From contig JAWZYU010000001.1 in the NCBI GenBank assembly GCA_038380435.1, forward strand, positions 14,240,001 through 14,304,000: 64,000 nt of DNA, in the 5' to 3' direction. Below, one piece after another: positions 1 to 11,896 of this stretch. Source of the stretch: Ryuthela nishihirai. Taxonomy: Eukaryota > Arthropoda > Arachnida > Araneae > Heptathelidae. The stretch's first letter is position 1. Each line of letters begins with the position of its first letter. A program made the position numbers and the translations under genes. The notes beneath the pieces were generated by a model. The model was not told the origin of the DNA, searched no databases, and saw only the letters and a program-made list of their open reading frames with translations.

Positions 1-95
1 GTGTGCCCCGGAAAAAAAAAATTTGATTCAGTGTGCCGCGGGAAAAAAATTAGATTCAGTGTGCCGCAGAGTAAAAAAGTTTGCGAGACACTGAT
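1..95. repeat. Short tandem repeat at window edge (~28-30 bp unit)
   Basis: Three imperfect units each begin GTGTGCCGCG or a close variant, followed by an A-run and GATTCA. The array is cut by the left edge of the window, so its full length is unknown. The unit resembles the subterminal GTGTGCCGCG repeats of some hAT elements, which is recollection and not proof. Confidence 0.6.
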
Positions 96-924
96 CTAGA
101 GGATTAATAAGATCACAATATAATAAGACGCCAAAATAGGATACTATGTACATTTCAAAGCGCATTTAAGACAGGAAACCCAGCATTAACGGAACCGTAA
201 AAAGTAATATAATATTTAATGATAAATAAAGAATAATTTCTTTTTTTAAATAAAAATTTATTGAAATTTTCGTTGCCTGATCTGTGGGGGGAGGAGGTTA
301 AGGCGATCATGCTCTCCCTCTGGGAAGCTAGTAAGGGTAATTGAACAAAAAAAACCTATTAAACATGTGCATATTTCACACTTTTTTCAAGATTTTTTTT
401 AAAGATCTCTGAAACGGAGGGGGAAATGTTGTACTACAAGTGGAAATCCAGTGTCATATCCCCCCCTTTTACTCGATTGCATAACTTGTCTCCTCACATA
501 TGTTTTTATTTAGATCCAGGCCTATAATTATTAAAAAAGAAACATTTAATAACTCGAAAAATCCATACTCCTCTTGTCTTTCAATCATGGAGGATTTTGT
601 ACTTCCTCTACACGTGACAATAATCACTTCATTACTTAATGTTATATTTTCGTTTTTTTGAGGTTAGTTCAAGCGTTCGAAGTCCAAATTATCTCCCATT
701 ATCACGTACAGCATATATCATGAGGTTGCCGGATTAAAGAGGTTCAAATGTGTATTATTATATGTTGCTTAGAAATATTCGCAAAGTCAGTGGCATACCT
801 TAGGGGGTCAAGCCTTGTTGCAAAACAGATTTAAGATTACAACTCTTTCCCGTTAGGATCGAACATGCCAACGATCGCATTTTAATATTTCTGGGTTTGT
901 TTGTTTATTTAAACCAGTCACTCT
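96..924. other. Gene-free AT-rich stretch
   Basis: No recognisable gene, RNA or element is visible. Open frames are short and interrupted, and base composition is AT-rich with scattered homopolymers. Confidence 0.5.
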
Positions 925-938
925 AAAAAGGGGGAGGT

Positions 939-1325
939 TTGTTTTGGTTTGTTTTGTGTTTTGGCACTTTTTTGCACACCATGGGCTCCATGGGCACCAT
1001 CACAAAGACCCCGAAGGCTCAGAGAAGGTTGGGGGAGGGGACCCACTGGAAGAGCTGTTGGGAGACAAATGGTAGCCTCCCGTCAAGGCCATCTAGCGTG
1101 TTCTTTAACGTGCACAGGGTATGGCTCTCCCACACACGGGGCTATGGCTTAACGTCCCATCCGACAGACGGCGGCCTTTCCAAGCCCATCGGTGTCCCCT
1201 ACTGACCGTGGGCAGGGCGGGAATTTTGCAGAGATAAATCTCAACGCTGACCCAGCTGAGACTCGAACCTGGGAACTAGAGATTACGAGCCTGGCACGCT
1301 ACCGACTGAGTCACCCCCGCCCCCC
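939..1325 (-). mobile_element. tRNA-derived SINE family 1, full-length copy
   Basis: The tRNA-like head lies at the right end and reads on the minus strand, with an A-box-like GGTAGCGTGCCAGG segment and a B-box GGTTCGAGTCTC. It is followed by the family's central block, containing GACGTTAAGCC and CACGTTAAAGAACAC, and a tail with GTGCAAAAAAGTG. Flanks AAAAAGGGGGAGGT (925-938) and AAAAAGAGGGGGAGGT (1326-1341) are probably a target-site duplication with a 2-bp difference. Small open frames across it are SINE translations, not genes. The tail differs from other copies, reading TTTTGTGTTTTGGCAC where most have TTTACCTCTGAGCGGCAC. Confidence 0.9.
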
Positions 1326-1341
1326 AAAAAGAGGGGGAGGT

Positions 1342-3504
1342 GTTGACCTTTTTTTTTATAACAACAGCAGACTTTCTTATTGTTCCTAGAGTAAAGTAGT
1401 TAAAAGCTCTCTCAAGAATCGGAATGTTTCTATGTTCATTCGAATCTGTTCTGTAAACGTCGCATTTTCCGAGTGCATTTATCAGCAGGAAGAGTCAAAA
1501 GATTCCTTTCGACCGTTTTTCTAGTTATGATTTTCATGTGCTGGAGATCAGCATCGTCCTCGTGAGTGTATGTTTTGGGCTTTTGTGTCGGGAACGATGC
1601 CCAAAGTAAATCACTTTATTCACGGTCGTCCCACTCGTATCGTTATCGCCGTCCACCGGAGACAGAACCATTTCACTTCAATGTTTTCACAAAATTTAAT
1701 TCTGCGTCCTTCGGAGTGTCGGCGGTGAAGGCGAGGAACTGCGTTGAGCAGATATTATTGTGCGGACAGCTGGCATCGGGATAGGGTAAGCAAATGAACT
1801 TTGACATTGTGTGTGTGTTTGTATTTGCCTAGAGGCTGGGTCGTGGAAATTGCTGCTCTTGTCGATCGACATGAACCCGCTAGATAATAGGAGTTGGGAG
1901 AGAGAGAGAACGGGGAGATAATGGAGTTGGGAGAGGGGGGGAGAGAACGGAGGAGATGCTGCTTACGGAGAGCAGCGGAAGGGGCAATTACAAATGTATT
2001 GAGTTGCCGAAGGTGCTTATTGACCACTTCCCACCACAACCTCGGCTTAGCTGGAATGGCTACGTGAAAGGTTATTACGAAGTTTAATAACTTCTCTAAA
2101 CTTTCATCACATGGCTGAGCCTGTAAATAACACGAAGCATTGTTTCCAAAATGGATGAAATAATGCCACAGAAATATGATAATAATGTAAGCAACATTCT
2201 GCCCATTAGTAAATCTTAAGATGTGCATTTTTTTTCGTTATATTTCAGACTGAGGACAGCTTGTTGATATGAGCACAGGTGTTGTCTTATTAAGGTCAAT
2301 CAAGACCAATTCTCGAAATTTCATCTTTATTAAGTTTTTGACTTTTAATTGTAGGGCTGCAATTTTCGATTTAAGCGGAAGTATTTTGCAACTTTCAACC
2401 ATGAATTCCATTCGAAAGCAAATGCGAAGTTAAAGAATCGTCGTACAATGATGCCGAGAAACATATTAAAAAAATGAAACCTGAAGCGGAATTTCACACT
2501 TAGTTACGATTGCAGGGACAGAAAATTAAGTTTATATCTTTGCTTTTAATTCTTCATGGGGGTGTTAATGTCCTGTGCTAAATGTTGAAATCGCATCTTT
2601 CTCTATAATTGAAATCCATTGGAATGTGGGCAGCAGGTCGACTGGGATTATTGTAAGTACAATTTTTCATATGCGATCCATGATCATTTTGCTTCTGATA
2701 GACTTCTAATTTCTTCTCAATGATCCAAATGGCGCAATCAGCAAGTACTGTAAGGCTCATAATGGGGTTGAGAAAGGATACCTCTAGAACACGTGTAATC
2801 TTATCGATCTTATCGGGGAACAACTCATAAAGGTAACAAGAGCACGCCATTAAGATAACGCAGTTTGCAAATTTGAATCTCACGCTGTATAATGACCACG
2901 ACACATTTGTCTTACCAACTTAATACAAATTTCATCTGATGACTGAAAACAGTCAGCTTAAAATTATTCCTGTTCGGAAGCTGTTTTCCATTTCGACAGG
3001 GTCATCGTGTAAGCAAAATATTTCTTTTTGAGGTCAGAGCTTTAATGAAATGAAATTCACCAGAATGTTATTCCATTTAAGTGAAAAAAATTTAAGTGAA
3101 AAATTTACGGTTCAGCTGTGAAAAAGTCATTTTATGTAAATTATGTTTATAGCGTTCCTGTGCAAATTTTGTACTGAAATGCGAAACTTCTCTGAAATGA
3201 ATTATTTATTTTGGCTATTGGTTTCTCATCTGTCGGTAGGTTCAATTTTTAGAAATCATTTCATTATCATATGAATTTCAGTTGAATAACCGTTCCTCAA
3301 CTCGAGGATGTATCAAAGCTAGATTTTAGTATGAGATTACGAAGGCAATACTTTTAAGAATCTAATCATCATCATAACAAATGATAAGCTTATCCAAATG
3401 GTTGAGTGAACGGATGAGTGAGTGGGCAAGCGAAATGGCACCGATGGAAAGTACTACTTTTTCCTTCTACGGCGTTTTGACATCAGCAGGTGCAGTAGCT
3501 TAAA
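1342..3504. other. Gene-free stretch with a GA-rich patch
   Basis: Several open frames reach 60-157 codons, but none shows a recognisable domain, a good start context or a splice pattern. A purine-rich patch at about 1893-1975 repeats a GGAGATAATGGAGTTGGGAGAG-like unit twice. I see nothing else I can name. Confidence 0.4.
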
Positions 3505-3506
3505 TA

Positions 3507-4470
3507 CACTGGTGTCCGTAAATTAAGGAAAACTCTGAAAAATTATTATAAACAAAAAATGAGTGAAAAATATATGAATGATTTTAATGAAATTTGATGG
3601 AAACGTGAATTACAATGCTAGTTTCAGAATGGCATGAAATATTTTGCATTAGAAACATTTTTCGTCAAAAACTAACACAGAAACTTGTCCAAAAATGAGG
3701 TGTCAGAATGCAATAGGCAAAGTTCTTTAATAAGGAGTGTGATCACCTCTTACAGCAATGCAGGCACGACAGCGATGTTCAACGCTGTTTATGATATTGT
3801 GAATCAGCTCAGTAGGGAGTGCCCAATTCAACCGCTCTCTATTGTAACTTGACGTGAGAGGTACACAAATTACTGGCCTTCTAGCGTACAGACCTCCCTC
3901 ATGAAGCCTTCTACGCACAACAGAAGCTGATGCAACCCTCCCAGTGGCTGCTGCAAGAGAGATTCATAGCTGAGAGGGAGTAGACGTTCTGCTCCTTCGT
4001 GCTGTTAATCGCAGATATCGGTCTTGTACAGCGGTCGTAACTCCAGCCCTTCCTCGGCTAAACTTTCGAGACACGGAATCCGTGCTAAGAAATTGATTCC
4101 AGATTTGATGAACCAGAAGGACTCACTTTCAGCCAACGTTCCACGTCTGACTGAGTTTGGCCTGCTTCGACCCGGCCAATAGCTCTCCACCGCAGTTTAT
4201 TTGGCAAATGATGTCTTGAGATCATTCCTACAAAACGGCAATTTCGAATTTCTTTACTCACATTAACAATACACACAAAATAACGATCCACTCCAAAACA
4301 CCTGTTTCTATGCCCTATTCGATTACGCAAATTGTCGCAACCTAGACTAATTTGCATACGATATGCTCCTCGGCATTACTTCTTTACTGGTTACGTGAAC
4401 AAATTTGGTGAGGATCGCACAATTGTTTGGCGAATTATCGCGATTTTTCCTTAATTTATGGAAACCAGTG
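3507..4470 (-). mobile_element. Tc1-like DNA transposon, internally deleted, with both TIRs
   Basis: The left end begins CACTGGTGTCCGTAAATTAA and the right end is the inverse, reading CACTGGTTTCCATAAATTAA. Both continue into GGAAAA and are flanked by TA (3505-3506 and 4471-4472), the Tc1/mariner target duplication. The 964-bp length is well short of a typical 1.3-1.7 kb autonomous element. Coding remnants of both transposase ends lie between the TIRs, with the catalytic middle missing. It can only have moved in trans, if at all after the deletion. Confidence 0.88.
3724..4250 (-). pseudogene. Tc1-like transposase remnant (DNA-binding part joined to extreme C-terminus)
   Basis: Read on the minus strand, the N-terminal part shows a helix-turn-helix-like RWRAIGRVEAGQTQSDVERW and, in shifted frames, residues typical of Tc1 paired-like domains. 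Further on comes LHEGGLYARRPVICVPLT, which matches the linker after the DNA-binding domain in Tc1-like transposases. Immediately afterwards comes HRCRACIAVRGDHTPY, which resembles the last residues of the family. The DD34E-type catalytic core that should lie between (about 200 residues) is absent. At least two frameshifts are present. It is non-functional and sits inside the TA-flanked element. Confidence 0.82.
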
Positions 4471-4787
4471 TATAGTATGCAAACTATTGAGAAAGTTTCA
4501 TCGATATATTTCGTGGCCTTGTAAATCCACCGATACTGATCGCTTTCGAATTTCGTTCCTTATGTCGTGCCCCGTGTCGTGTCAGGTGAAAATATCGGGT
4601 GTCGACTTGTGCCTTGGGATGGGATTAATGCCCCAACGAATGCAAGGGATCTGACAACGGCTACTTGTGAAAGGCTATGAATGGAGATAGTGACGCTTGA
4701 AACTTTTGTCGGGAAATTTGATCGTTAAGAGTGGAGAAATACATTTCGTAAAAAACATTTGTTGGCAGTTGCAAAAATTGTTCAATG

Positions 4788-4993
4788 AATAAAAAAAATA
4801 AATACCCCCTCCAGCAGCTGCTTGCCACAGAGGTCTGACAGGAGCCTGTCAGTTTATATGCCATAGTAGGTCTGAGAGGATGGCAGGACCTCAGCAGAAA
4901 AACGATACATACATCCATGCCTTACCCGGGGCTCGAACCCAGGTCCCGTAGATCAGTAGCCAAGCGCGCTAACCACTCGGCCACGGGACGGCC
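4788..4993 (-). mobile_element. tRNA-derived SINE family 2, full-length copy
   Basis: About 205 bp. On the minus strand it starts with a tRNA-like head (GTGGCCGAGTGGTTAGCGCG as A-box region, GGGTTCGAGCCC as B-box) and ends in an A/T-rich tail with TATTTATTTTTTTTATT. An exact 11-bp target-site duplication ATTGTTCAATG flanks it (4777-4787 and 4994-5004). It is unrelated to SINE family 1 apart from also being tRNA-derived. Confidence 0.92.
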
Positions 4994-5004
4994 ATTGTTC
5001 AATG

Positions 5005-5694
5005 GAGACCAGAAATATATTCCCCACCATACCTTTGGTGGTGTGTAGCTAGTGGGTTGTTGTCATTATTTAATAATTTGAAACGAATTTTGGGGCCCTA
5101 CCCTGGCGTGACGGACTTGTTAGTATGTGAATGAATTCTTCGGAATTTGGGCTTTAATCGAATTCAATCCAACCCGCTCCACCGAGAAAATTGTCATCAG
5201 AAGTATTACCATTGTACTCTTATTTTAAGGAAGGATAAAGCTCGTCTGATTCGTTTTACGTAATTTCTTCGACGTTTTATTTCCTACAATCCGAATAAAC
5301 AAACACTTTCCAACCGAAAATTTCTCGAAATTTTTATTACTTGAATTGCTTTTAGTAAGAGATTTCGGAACAAAAGTTTTGTAATATCCAACTGATCTCA
5401 CGTTTTATTTAAAGCAGAAGATCAAAAGCCTTTTTGCTCTTTTATTATGTTTTTGATATTTTGAGATGCCAATTGATATTTTAAGATTTAGAATAATGTT
5501 TAAATGATTAAATTTTAGTTATCAATAATTTTTAGTAAACTGCACTACTAATACTTGTAACAGATGCAAATTTTCAGGTACCTAATTTTTGGTAAATTGA
5601 TAAATCAAGCTCTTTAAGATTAAAATAGGCGAACCAGCATGCTATGTTTGAATGAAATCAGAGACATCTTAGTGGCGACCTTTATTTGCGCTAA
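5005..5694. other. Gene-free AT-rich stretch
   Basis: I see no gene or named repeat. It is AT-rich, with no long open frame and no inverted-repeat boundary. Confidence 0.4.
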
Positions 5695-5707
5695 CCAAGG
5701 ATTATGA

Positions 5708-5954
5708 GTTGTTGGGTTGGGTTGTTTTACCTCTGAGCGGCACTTTTTTGCACACCATGGGCTAAATGGCCAGGTCACATGGACCCCGAAGGCTCAGAGA
5801 AGGTTGGGGGAGGGGACCCACTGGAACAGCTGTTGGGAGACAGATGGTAGCCTCCCGTCAAGGCCATCCAGCGTGTTCTTTAACGTGCACAGGGTATGGC
5901 TCTCCCGCACACGGGGCCACGGCTTAACGTCCCATCCGACGGACGGCGGCTTTT
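5708..5954 (-). mobile_element. SINE family 1, 5'-truncated copy with target duplication
   Basis: Only the tail and central block are present. The tRNA head (the right end in this orientation) is missing after the GACGGCGGC segment. A 13-bp direct repeat CCAAGGATTATGA flanks it (5695-5707 and 5955-5967). Its first five bases overlap the SINE's own CCAAG, so microhomology may have defined the truncation point. Truncation of the 5' end with a target duplication is the signature of LINE-mediated priming on the target. Confidence 0.9.
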
Positions 5955-6039
5955 CCAAGGATTATGAAATGATCTAAACTAAATAAGCAATAATTCAAGA
6001 AGAATAATTCAATAATTCAAGAAGTACTCTCTGGCTAAG

Positions 6040-6150
6040 TTAGGAATTACCCTTCTGTGGTTCAAGGAATTACCATTTGGCCTATTCCAGAATTACTCTT
6101 TTGTCGATTCAAGAATTACCTTTTGGTCGATTCAAGAATGACCCTATGAC
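6040..6150. repeat. Degenerate ~30-bp tandem repeat
   Basis: Three to four imperfect copies of a GATTCAAGAATTACCTTTTGG-like unit follow each other just downstream of the truncated SINE. Confidence 0.5.
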
Positions 6151-6804
6151 CTCTAAAGATACTGAGGGAAACAAAAGAATGAGCAAAAGAAGGAAAAATT
6201 GTGTCAGTGTAATAAATCAGTCGGCTGAATTAATGACGACCCTACTATTTCCTAGACGTGAAGCAATTTATTTAACAAGAAACAATCAATGAAACGGTTC
6301 CATATTTTTTGTAGAAAAGACGAATCTTTGAACATTGCTACACTCATCGCGTTATGGGAGCTTCTACAGCAAGTGTTTTACATCGCGATTATACCGGTAT
6401 AGAAGAAATTATGTTTTATGATATACTTTATAATATTCCGAAATGAAAAACAGAATTTTTAATTGCTTACTTCCGTACACATGCATAATAATAATTTACG
6501 TTGGGAAAGATACACTTATTTCTTGCATAAGGCGTGGCACTATTTACTGTAGCGAAGTATTACTTCTGCGAGTTGTCCTTTCGAGTACTCATGTGGGTGT
6601 GGCATGATATCATTGTTTGTTCCTTCTTTGATCTTGAGATTTTGCCGCTCCATTCTTTATGTGAAATAGAGTATAGTAATATTTCATGTTGATATTAGAA
6701 GTCCGAAAAATTTGCGATTTCTTCAACATTTTCTTTAGCATGTTTACATACGAACAATTATTACTACTGAAACCAATATCATTAATTCTTAATATACATA
6801 ATAT
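6151..6804. other. Gene-free AT-rich stretch
   Basis: No gene or named repeat recognised between the short tandem repeat and the LINE insertion. Confidence 0.4.
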
Positions 6805-6812
6805 AAACTGAA

Positions 6813-8640
6813 TTAGCTGCTGATAAGAATCTTTGGCTTGATGGTTTGGCTGACAAAGCCGAGGAAGCAGTTAGACAGCACAACAGCAGAGAGCTGTACC
6901 AGATAGTTAATGTTTTGTGTGGTAGAAAACGGACAGGCATACAAGGATTGAAGGATAAACAAGGTAAGGTTATAGAAGGGGAGGATTCTGTCATGGCTAG
7001 GTGGGCTGAGCATTTCAGTGATGTTCTAAACAATGTAGTTAGTTCTACTCCCATTGTTTGCAATGATGATAGATGCATTGGTGGCTTTAATGTTGGCCCT
7101 ATAACACAATCTGAAGTTCTTTTGGCTGTTTCTAAACTTAAACTTCATAAATCCCCAGGGGTAGATGAAATTACTACAGAAATGCTTAGAGCTGGAAATG
7201 TTTCGGTTACCACTTGGATGACTGAAATTCTGAATATATTTTATGATAAAGGCATGGTTCCTAAGGATTTTACCAGAGCTATTGTTATCCCTATTTTCAA
7301 AAAAGGTGATCGCAGTTCTTGTGATAACTATAGGGGTATTAGCCTACTCTCTGTTCCAGGTAAAGTTCTTTCCATGATTGTGCTTAATAGAATTAAGAAT
7401 CTGGTTGACAGTCAATTGCGTGATGAGCAATGTGGATTCAGAAGTGGTAGGGGATGTGTGGATCAGATATTTTCACTTAGACAGATTCTTGAGAAATGTT
7501 TAGAGTTTCAGAAACCTTTGGTTGCTAGCTTTGTTGATTTCAAAAAGGCTTTCGACTCTCTTGATCGTCATAATTTGTGGTTGATTGTGAAATCGTGGTA
7601 TACCAGACAAGTTAGTTAACATAATGAAAGTTCTCTATAATAACCTTGAGTCAGGTGTGAGAGTTGGTAAGGCTTGTAGCAATTGGTTTAGCATTACTTC
7701 TGGTGTTCGACAAGGGTGCATTTTGTCTCCTTTTCTCTTTAGCTTGGTTATTGATTATGTTATGCGAAATTCACTTCAAGGGAAAGATTTTGGCCTTAAA
7801 TGGGCTGGAGATATGAAAATTTCTGATTTAGATTATGCTGATGATTTAGCCCTTTTGGCAAATGATGTTGATGAGATGAACTCTTTCATTCGAGCTGTTG
7901 ATGAGACTGGTAGTAAGAGTAGGTTTGGTTATAAACAGAGAGAAAACTAAAGTGATGAAAATTGGTCAGGCAGGCTGTGATTCAGTTAATCTGAATGGTT
8001 GCAGTCTTGAGCAGGTGTCACAGTTTAATTATCTTGGGAGCTATGTAACAGATAATGGTGATGTGCGGCATGAGATTAACAGACGAATAGGGATTGCTGC
8101 CGGGACTTTTAAGAACCTATGGAGAGTGTGGAGAAATAAGCGTATACACCTAAAGACTAAAATTAGACTGTATAATAGTTTGGTTCTTTCTAGGGTTAGT
8201 TATGGTAGTGAAACTTGGACACTTTGTAAACAAGATAACAGGAAACTAGATGCTTTTGATTCCAGATGCTTACGCAGTATCTTGGGCATTAGGTGGTTCA
8301 ACTTTGTAACTAATGATGAGATTAGGCAAAGGAGTTTGCAACCTCCTTTAAGCAGCATATTGTGCAGAGAGAGACTCCGTTGGTTTGGCCATGTTGCCCG
8401 TATGAATAATTATAGATTGGCGAATAGGGTTATGAACAGTGCGCCTAAAGGCCTCAGAAAGAAGGGGAGACCTAGGATGCGGTGGGGAGACAATGTCAAA
8501 CAGGACCTTGTTAGAATTGGTGTGCAGTGGCCAGATGCAGTAGATGTAGCTCAGGATAGACTTGCTTGGAGAACTAAATTGCACGGTCTGGTTGGACCTC
8601 CGTAGCCCATGGCTGCTTGAGGATGATGATGATGATGATA
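6813..8640 (+). mobile_element. RTE-like LINE, 5'-truncated copy A
   Basis: The element begins abruptly in the linker before the reverse transcriptase and runs to a very short 3' UTR ending in (GAT)n at 8617-8640. A tiny 3' UTR with a trinucleotide tail fits the RTE clade. A weak 8-bp flank repeat AAACTGAA (6805-6812 and 8641-8648) suggests the target duplication. The same start sequence is found internally in copy C at about 30668, which confirms truncation. The clade call rests on domain style and tail, not on a tree. Confidence 0.88.
6846..8605 (+). pseudogene. LINE reverse transcriptase (RTE-like), two frameshifts
   Basis: Three overlapping reading frames (6846-7619, 7624-7950, 7898-8605) make one polymerase. 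Visible motifs are SPGVDEITTEML, a GFRSGRGCVDQIF segment, SFVDFKKAFDSLD (motif A), GVRQGCILSPFLF (motif B) and DYADDLAL at about 7831-7851 (catalytic YADD). They are followed by the thumb and a C-terminal RWFGHVARM...GRPRMRWGDNVKQDL segment typical of RTE-type proteins. Comparison with copy C at 31440-32200 shows the breaks are a 2-bp loss near 7595 and a 1-bp gain near 7915. Apart from these it is well preserved, so the insertion is relatively young. The endonuclease is missing through truncation. Confidence 0.92.
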
Positions 8641-8648
8641 AAACTGAA

Positions 8649-9353
8649 AATACAAAATCCTAAATCAAGAAATATTTATTATAGATAAATTCTGTTTTTT
8701 AACTATATACAGTAAGCATGGTCCCAGCAGAAACCGTTTATATGAGGATTATGAGAAAAAATATATTTAATTTATTATCTTTTATAAGAATCATGGAATA
8801 TAAATTAGACATTGTGTTTAATAATTTATACAACTGGATGGATAACATTAATACATGATTTTAACATTTGTAATTCAAGCTGCAAAATGAAGCAGAGTAA
8901 ATAAGAAGTTTGATATGTTAATGAAGTTCGATTTTGTTCCTTTAATCAAGAAATGCACTAGACAAGAAATATCTAAACTTGACCCGTCCTTAGGCAAACA
9001 TTTATGTTCTCAAGGAGACGGAGAAAAAATTATCGACTTAAAATTTAAAAAGTAAGTTCTCTTGAGCAATGAATCGAAAATGAAATTTATACTTTTAAGG
9101 AACAAAATATATCTTAATTGAAAAAGAAAAAAAATAAATTTTTAAAGAGCACTATGAATTGGCGAAATGGTTTAGTTATGTTCTTAAAAATGCTTGCTTA
9201 GAACATTTGAAGAAATTAATCTGATTCAGCACATTGATTATTTATTTTTTGATTGATGGTCCTGATCCAAAACTTGTTTACATGATATTAACGCTAAGTT
9301 GATTGGAATTCTCTATTAAATATTTCGTCATCCAAAATGAAATCTCGGACCAT
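8649..9353. other. Gene-free AT-rich stretch
   Basis: Very AT-rich, with no open frame worth naming and no recognised element. Confidence 0.4.
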
Positions 9354-9355
9354 TA

Positions 9356-9443
9356 CACAGTCGTATCAGAATAATATGACCACCGTATTATTAGGCCATT
9401 CGTATTATTATGTAGGTGGTCATATTATTCTGATACGACTGTG
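9356..9443. mobile_element. 88-bp palindromic MITE (Tc1-like TIRs)
   Basis: Perfect 29-bp inverted repeats (9356-9384 and 9415-9443) begin CACAGTCGTATCAGAATAAT and enclose a 30-bp loop. TA precedes the left end; the right flank reads TG then TA, so one target copy may have mutated. The inner part of the TIR (ATATGACCACC) is shared with the right end of the Tc1-like relic at 23.62-23.65 kb, suggesting the same transposase group. Confidence 0.8.
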
Positions 9444-9679
9444 TGTATTACATCCGCAATAGAAGGACATATAAATGCAATTAATACGTAAAATTATAAG
9501 GGAAAAAAATTTATTTAATCCATATTGTTTTTATAGAATACCTGCAAAGATATTTCTTCCAGAGATGAGAACACCACCATAGATTTAATTTATTTTTAAA
9601 CGATTTTCCAATATCAAAAATATTTACACCCTGACGTTTTTAAAATAAGAATAAAAAGATTTTTAAAATAAGAATATAA

Positions 9680-10990
9680 TTATAAAATAACAGAGCAATA
9701 ATAGTGTAAGCCACTTGCGTATGCAGAATGGGGGGGGGGGGGCGATCCTTGTGGTCTGTGTTTGGAGCAGGGGGTAGGGGGAGGTGGTGCAACTCTGCCA
9801 GAGTGGTTTCTCTGGTGTAAAGAATAGGAGTGCATTTCTGGTAGGGGAAAGGGTGTGGCTTTAGCTGGTGGCCTCGGTGTGGCTGCCACAGTGGTGGCAT
9901 GTGACGCATGGGCTGTGATGTGGACCTGAGGGATCTGGGAATCGAACTCCCAGTTCTTATTGCCAGGTTGCTCCTCAGGAATATCCATTCATGTTGGAAC
10001 CTCGTTGACTGGTAAGGGGGTCAATTCAGGTTGTTCAGGTTTTACTAATAAGTATGCTCTGTGCTTCTGGAGCTTGGTGAGGTAGTTGATATGGATAATC
10101 TCTGTCTTATGTGGATCCATAACCACAGCTAACATGTAGTTCACCTCAGTCACCTGCTGCAGATCTGTCCATGGGGATCAAGGAGATGCTTATGAGAGTT
10201 TCTTCAGAATGTATCTATGGGGTACTGTTGGGTGTATAAGAATACTAGATCTGCTATTGGGATCTTCTTGTTGATGGCTATCCATTAGCACTGACACTTT
10301 TTTTTGTCAGTGGCTGTTTATAAAGTGAGTTGATCCCCATAATGGCAGTGTCATTATAGACACACTACTGTACAAAAGGTAATAGGAGGTTTCCTGTGTG
10401 GAACTGTATGTAGCACCCCAACAGGCCATCAGAACGAAAGGGATATGCTCATCCCACAGGTGATTGGTATCTACCACTAAGTAAGATAGAATGGACACAA
10501 TTGTTTGATTAAGTGGCTCCTTCAAACCATTTGAGGTTGGATGATAGAAGCTTGCATTCTCTTTCACAATTTTGAATTTGCTAAAACTTATGTCATAACT
10601 TGACCAGTGAAGTTTTGAGCATTGTCATTAATAACTGGTCATAGGAATGCCATGCTTAAGGATGAGGTTCTCTAAAGGCAGAGGCTATGGACTATACTGA
10701 CCGATTGGACAAAGCATAGAATTCCTAGTTACTTTCTGAAGTAGTCCACTACTACTAAGATTTATTTATTACCTCACTGTGTAGTCGGAAGGGAGAATAT
10801 TCATAACTATACATTGAAAGGGCCGATTCAGGCCTTACTAGGTTTTCTTTCTGCTTTGCAATGTAACTTTGCTTCTGTGAACAGGAGATGCATGTCTGTA
10901 CATAGTTTCTTATACATACATGCTATGCTGAAAATATTCTGACTTCATTTTATTTAAGGTCTTTTGCTTGAGAAAGGGTTGTCATGGCAA
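9680..10990 (-). pseudogene. Gypsy-like integrase remnant and pol C-terminus
   Basis: Near 10867-10900 a CISCSQ segment resembles half of the integrase HHCC zinc site. At 10307-10567 the catalytic-core end is visible as FYHPTSNGL followed by WDEHIPFVLMA and SSTQETSYYLLY, which match the conserved end of Gypsy integrase cores (HPQTNG, WDEYLP and similar). Further left, residues around 10090-10140 resemble the C-terminal domain that ends in a VHVNRLKPY-type motif. The proline-rich tail at 9680-9990 has no recognised function. Multiple stops and shifts mean no function. Confidence 0.8.
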
Positions 10991-11515
10991 AGTTCGCTCC
11001 ATGGTCTCTTTAGGAGTGTTATGTGAGTGTGAAATCGCAAAGTGGAACAGTACTCCATCCCACATGTAAAATTGCTTGTAGATCCAAACTCGGTGTGTGG
11101 GAGTATGGTTCGCTAGTTCCTCCATGATTTCTCTTACAGTTTGTTCTTCTCCTTGCATGTCCCTCAGTTGGGATATATTTGCCAAGGGGCTGGAGGGCTG
11201 TGTGTCTTCTTCAATTGCTTGGATGTTCCTGGACAGGGCATCAGCTAGGATGTTCTGTTTCCTAGGGTAATAATAGAACATCAAAATTGTAGTTATGCAG
11301 TGTAAGATTCCATTTCACTAGCCTACCTGAGGGATCTTTTTTTTCAATTTCATTAAATATGATAGAGGTGCATGACCGGATACTGTTTGAAATGAATTAT
11401 CACAAACATGATTGCCAAGACCACTTTCTCAATTGTAGAGTAATGTGTTTTCGGGGGTTTGGTTTTCGAGCGTGTATATGCTACTGGCTGACAGAAGCCT
11501 CCTTCTGTTACTTGC
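10991..11515 (-). pseudogene. Gypsy-like RNase H remnant (second half)
   Basis: On the minus strand, YSTIEKVVLAI (around 11410-11440) and PRKQNILADALSR (around 11225-11265) are hallmarks of Gypsy RNase H and its junction to integrase. The frame is shifted between the two. The upstream part of RNase H lies beyond the SINE, at 11897-12060. Confidence 0.82.
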
Positions 11516-11519
11516 TCTA

Positions 11520-11896
11520 ATACACCAGCTCAATCAGTAGCATGCCAGGCTCATAATCTGCAGTTCCTGGTTTGAGCCTTGTCTGGGTCAACATTAAGAT
11601 TTATCACCGCAAAACTCCTCGCCCTGCCTGTGCTAAATATGGGAAGGAGCTTGGAAAGGCTGTTCTTCATTGGATGGGATTTTAAGCTGTGACTCTGTGT
11701 ATGGGGAGAGTCATACCATGTGCATATTAAAGAACACATTGAATGGCTTTGATGCGAGGCTACCATCTGTGTACCAACATCTGTCCAGTGAGTTCCTTCC
11801 CCCAACCTTCTCTAAGCCCTTGGCATCCTTCAGACCTGGCCATTTAGCCCATTGTGTGAAAAAAGTGCTACTCAGAGGGAAAACCACCCAACCAAA
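11520..11896 (+). mobile_element. SINE family 1, diverged copy inside the Gypsy relic
   Basis: The head (CTCAATCAGTAGCATGCCAG, then GGTTTGAGCC as decayed B-box), the central block with TATTAAAGAACAC and the tail AAAAAAGTGCTACTCAGAGG are all present but carry many substitutions. This is an older insertion than the copies with exact target duplications. I found no clear flanking repeat. It interrupts the RNase H region of the host element. Confidence 0.85.

Noticed and set aside
1755..2228. 157-codon minus-strand frame
   Set aside because: No domain, low-complexity overlap with the GA-rich patch and no conservation evidence; consistent with chance.
9728..9742. G-run as a polypurine tract of the Gypsy element
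   Set aside because: The element is on the minus strand, where this run reads as C, the wrong base class for a polypurine tract.
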